A stretch of 6,821 nt of DNA from Candidatus Acidiferrales bacterium (GTDB lineage: Bacteria > Acidobacteriota > Terriglobia > Acidiferrales > UBA7541): NCBI GenBank assembly GCA_030044295.1, contig JASHWB010000419.1, positions 1 to 6,821 of the forward strand. The letters are read 5' to 3'. A program made the translations under genes and the position numbers. This document shows, in pieces, positions 6,041-6,821 of the stretch (within the stretch, counting starts at the first letter, position 1; every line of letters begins with the position of its first letter). The notes beneath the pieces were generated by a model, which searched no databases, was not told the origin of the DNA, and saw nothing but the letters and a program-made list of their open reading frames with translations.

Positions 6041-6122
6041 CGCAGAATTCACCGGCGCGAAGTATCCGAGTTTTGTTCAAGCGGTAGTCAGCACGCGTAG
6101 AAAAGAATCGAACCGCGATCGA

Positions 6123-6132
6123 GGGGGTGGAA
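6123..6132 (+). promoter_or_regulatory. Probable ribosome binding site of the amidohydrolase gene
   Basis: GGGGGTGGAA lies 5 nt before the ATG at 6138, a normal spacing, and is identical to the 10-mer before the NTF2-like gene. It supports the upstream start and hence the basic N-terminal tail. Confidence 0.45.
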
Positions 6133-6137
6133 GTCAC

Positions 6138-6821
6138 ATGCCAGTACGAACGAAGAAAACGCAATCCAAGCCGCGCGGGAGCAAGAGTCGGGCCGCAAAA
6201 AGCGGCGTGAGCCGCAACGGAGCAGCGAGTAAGAACAGCATTCGCAAGGTCGATATCTTCACCCACATCTGGCCGAAAGCGTTTCACGAAAAGCTGTTGA
6301 GCGTCACCGGCAACATGCGCGACATGCATCGCCGCAGCGAAGCCGTCCCGATGATGACGAATCTCGACGTGCGCTTCAAAGTGATGGACAAATTTCCCGG
6401 CTACCAACAGATCCTTTCGCTCGCTTCCCCGCCGCCGGACGCCGCCGGCTCGCCCGCGGATTGGCGCGAACTGGCGCGCCTGGGCAACGATGGCATGGCC
6501 GAACTGTGCCAGAAATATCCCGAGCGCTTTCCGAGCTTTCTTGCCGCCGTGCCGATGCGCGATCCCGAAGGCGCCGTCGCGGAAGCGCGCCGGGCCATCA
6601 CGCAACTTCGCGCATGCGGCATTCAGATTCCCGCGAACGTTTCCGGCAAATCGCTCGATGCGCCGGAATTTCGTCCCGTGTTTCAGGAGATGGAGCGGCT
6701 CGGAAAAGCCATCTGGATTCATCCGGCGCGCACCGCGAACATTCCCGATTTTTCCACCGAGCAGAAGTCGATCTACGAAATTTGGTGGACCTTCGGCTGG
6801 CCCTACGAATCGAGCGCGGCG
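6138..6821 (+). CDS. Amidohydrolase-2 (ACMSD/LigW-like) family protein, 5' part
   Basis: The first 228 residues are visible; the frame is open at the right edge. After a basic tail (1-37, 12 Lys/Arg and no acidic residue) the TIM-barrel domain starts at KVDIFTHIWP (37-46). Other family features are RYPERFPSFLAAVPM-like text (126-140 here reads KYPERFPSFLAAVPM), GIQIP (161-165), the conserved metal-ligand His195 in WIHP, and FGWPYESSAA (219-228) at the edge. The group contains non-oxidative decarboxylases (ACMSD, 5-carboxyvanillate and gamma-resorcylate decarboxylases) and hydrolases or hydratases of aromatic ring-opened acids. The first His of the usual D-x-HxH start is Phe41, so metal binding may be altered. 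Placed 328 bp after the SDR gene on the same strand; it may decarboxylate or hydrolyse a product of the cluster. Family sure, reaction unknown. Confidence 0.88.
   Translation, partial: MPVRTKKTQSKPRGSKSRAAKSGVSRNGAASKNSIRKVDIFTHIWPKAFHEKLLSVTGNMRDMHRRSEAVPMMTNLDVRFKVMDKFPGYQQILSLASPPPDAAGSPADWRELARLGNDGMAELCQKYPERFPSFLAAVPMRDPEGAVAEARRAITQLRACGIQIPANVSGKSLDAPEFRPVFQEMERLGKAIWIHPARTANIPDFSTEQKSIYEIWWTFGWPYESSAA

Larger units (their letters stand above)
5810..6137. other. 328-bp intergenic region with several palindromes, no convincing gene
   Basis: Short open frames occur on both strands, but they are rich in Arg and Ser, have no family resemblance and no ribosome binding site. The region instead contains four palindromes, listed separately. 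It also holds an 8-base direct repeat TCGTCCTC (5857-5864 and 5920-5927) that brackets the longest one, and the phrase TCCTCAGAATGACA (5923-5936), which I associate with dispersed intergenic repeats of soil bacteria. A weak promoter for the downstream amidohydrolase may lie near 6073-6103 (TTGTTC, then TAGAAA), but the 19-bp spacing is poor. Confidence 0.6.

Noticed and set aside
1172..6052. A 4.9-kb open frame on the minus strand (1,626 codons) running opposite four genes
   Set aside because: It is codon-aligned with the sense genes, so a stop would need sense TTA, CTA or TCA, codons that GC-rich genomes avoid. The translation is low-complexity with no recognisable domain, while the sense proteins have intact catalytic motifs. 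It is a shadow of codon bias.
1..6821. CRISPR array, tRNA or rRNA genes, transposase
   Set aside because: No regularly spaced repeats, no tRNA-like CCA-ended cloverleaf, no rRNA text and no transposase motif seen on either strand by eye.

Overview
The window (6,821 bp) looks like a piece of chromosome from a soil-type, fairly GC-rich bacterium. Acidobacteriota or a similar uncultivated soil lineage is my best guess. This rests on G/C-ending codons, short GC-rich intergenic palindromes with TTCA or TTTA loops of a style I associate with acidobacterial genomes, and the gene content. It is an impression, not a proven assignment.

Layout: (1) 2-625 (+), the 3' part of a DUF6282-type protein that appears related to metal-dependent hydrolases. 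(2) 663-1055 (-), a small Imm50-like immunity-domain gene, convergent with gene 1 and lower in GC than its neighbours. (3) 1202-2650 (+), an NAD(P)-dependent aldehyde dehydrogenase. (4) 2795-3475 (+), an NTF2/SnoaL-fold protein starting with TTG. (5) 3557-5005 (+), a carotenoid-cleavage-oxygenase family enzyme with all four iron histidines and a Tyr/Lys pair that points to the lignostilbene/stilbene-cleaving branch. (6) 5018-5809 (+), a short-chain dehydrogenase/reductase only 12 bp downstream. (7) 5810-6137, a 328-bp gap holding several palindromes. (8) 6138-6821 (+), an amidohydrolase-2/ACMSD-like protein with a basic N-terminal tail, cut off by the window end. No RNA gene, CRISPR array, transposase or regulator is visible.

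Genes 3-6 and probably 8 read as a catabolic cluster. The most interesting reading is a route for stilbene-like or beta-1 (diarylpropane) lignin-derived dimers. The NTF2-like protein could make a stilbene by losing formaldehyde, as proposed for sphingomonad LdpA/LsdE-type lyases. The oxygenase would split the central C=C bond into two aromatic aldehydes, and the aldehyde dehydrogenase would oxidise these to acids. The SDR and the amidohydrolase-fold proteins could act on side-chain alcohols, aromatic acids or ring-opened products. The chemistry of the oxygenase and aldehyde dehydrogenase is well supported at family level; the pathway as a whole is inference.
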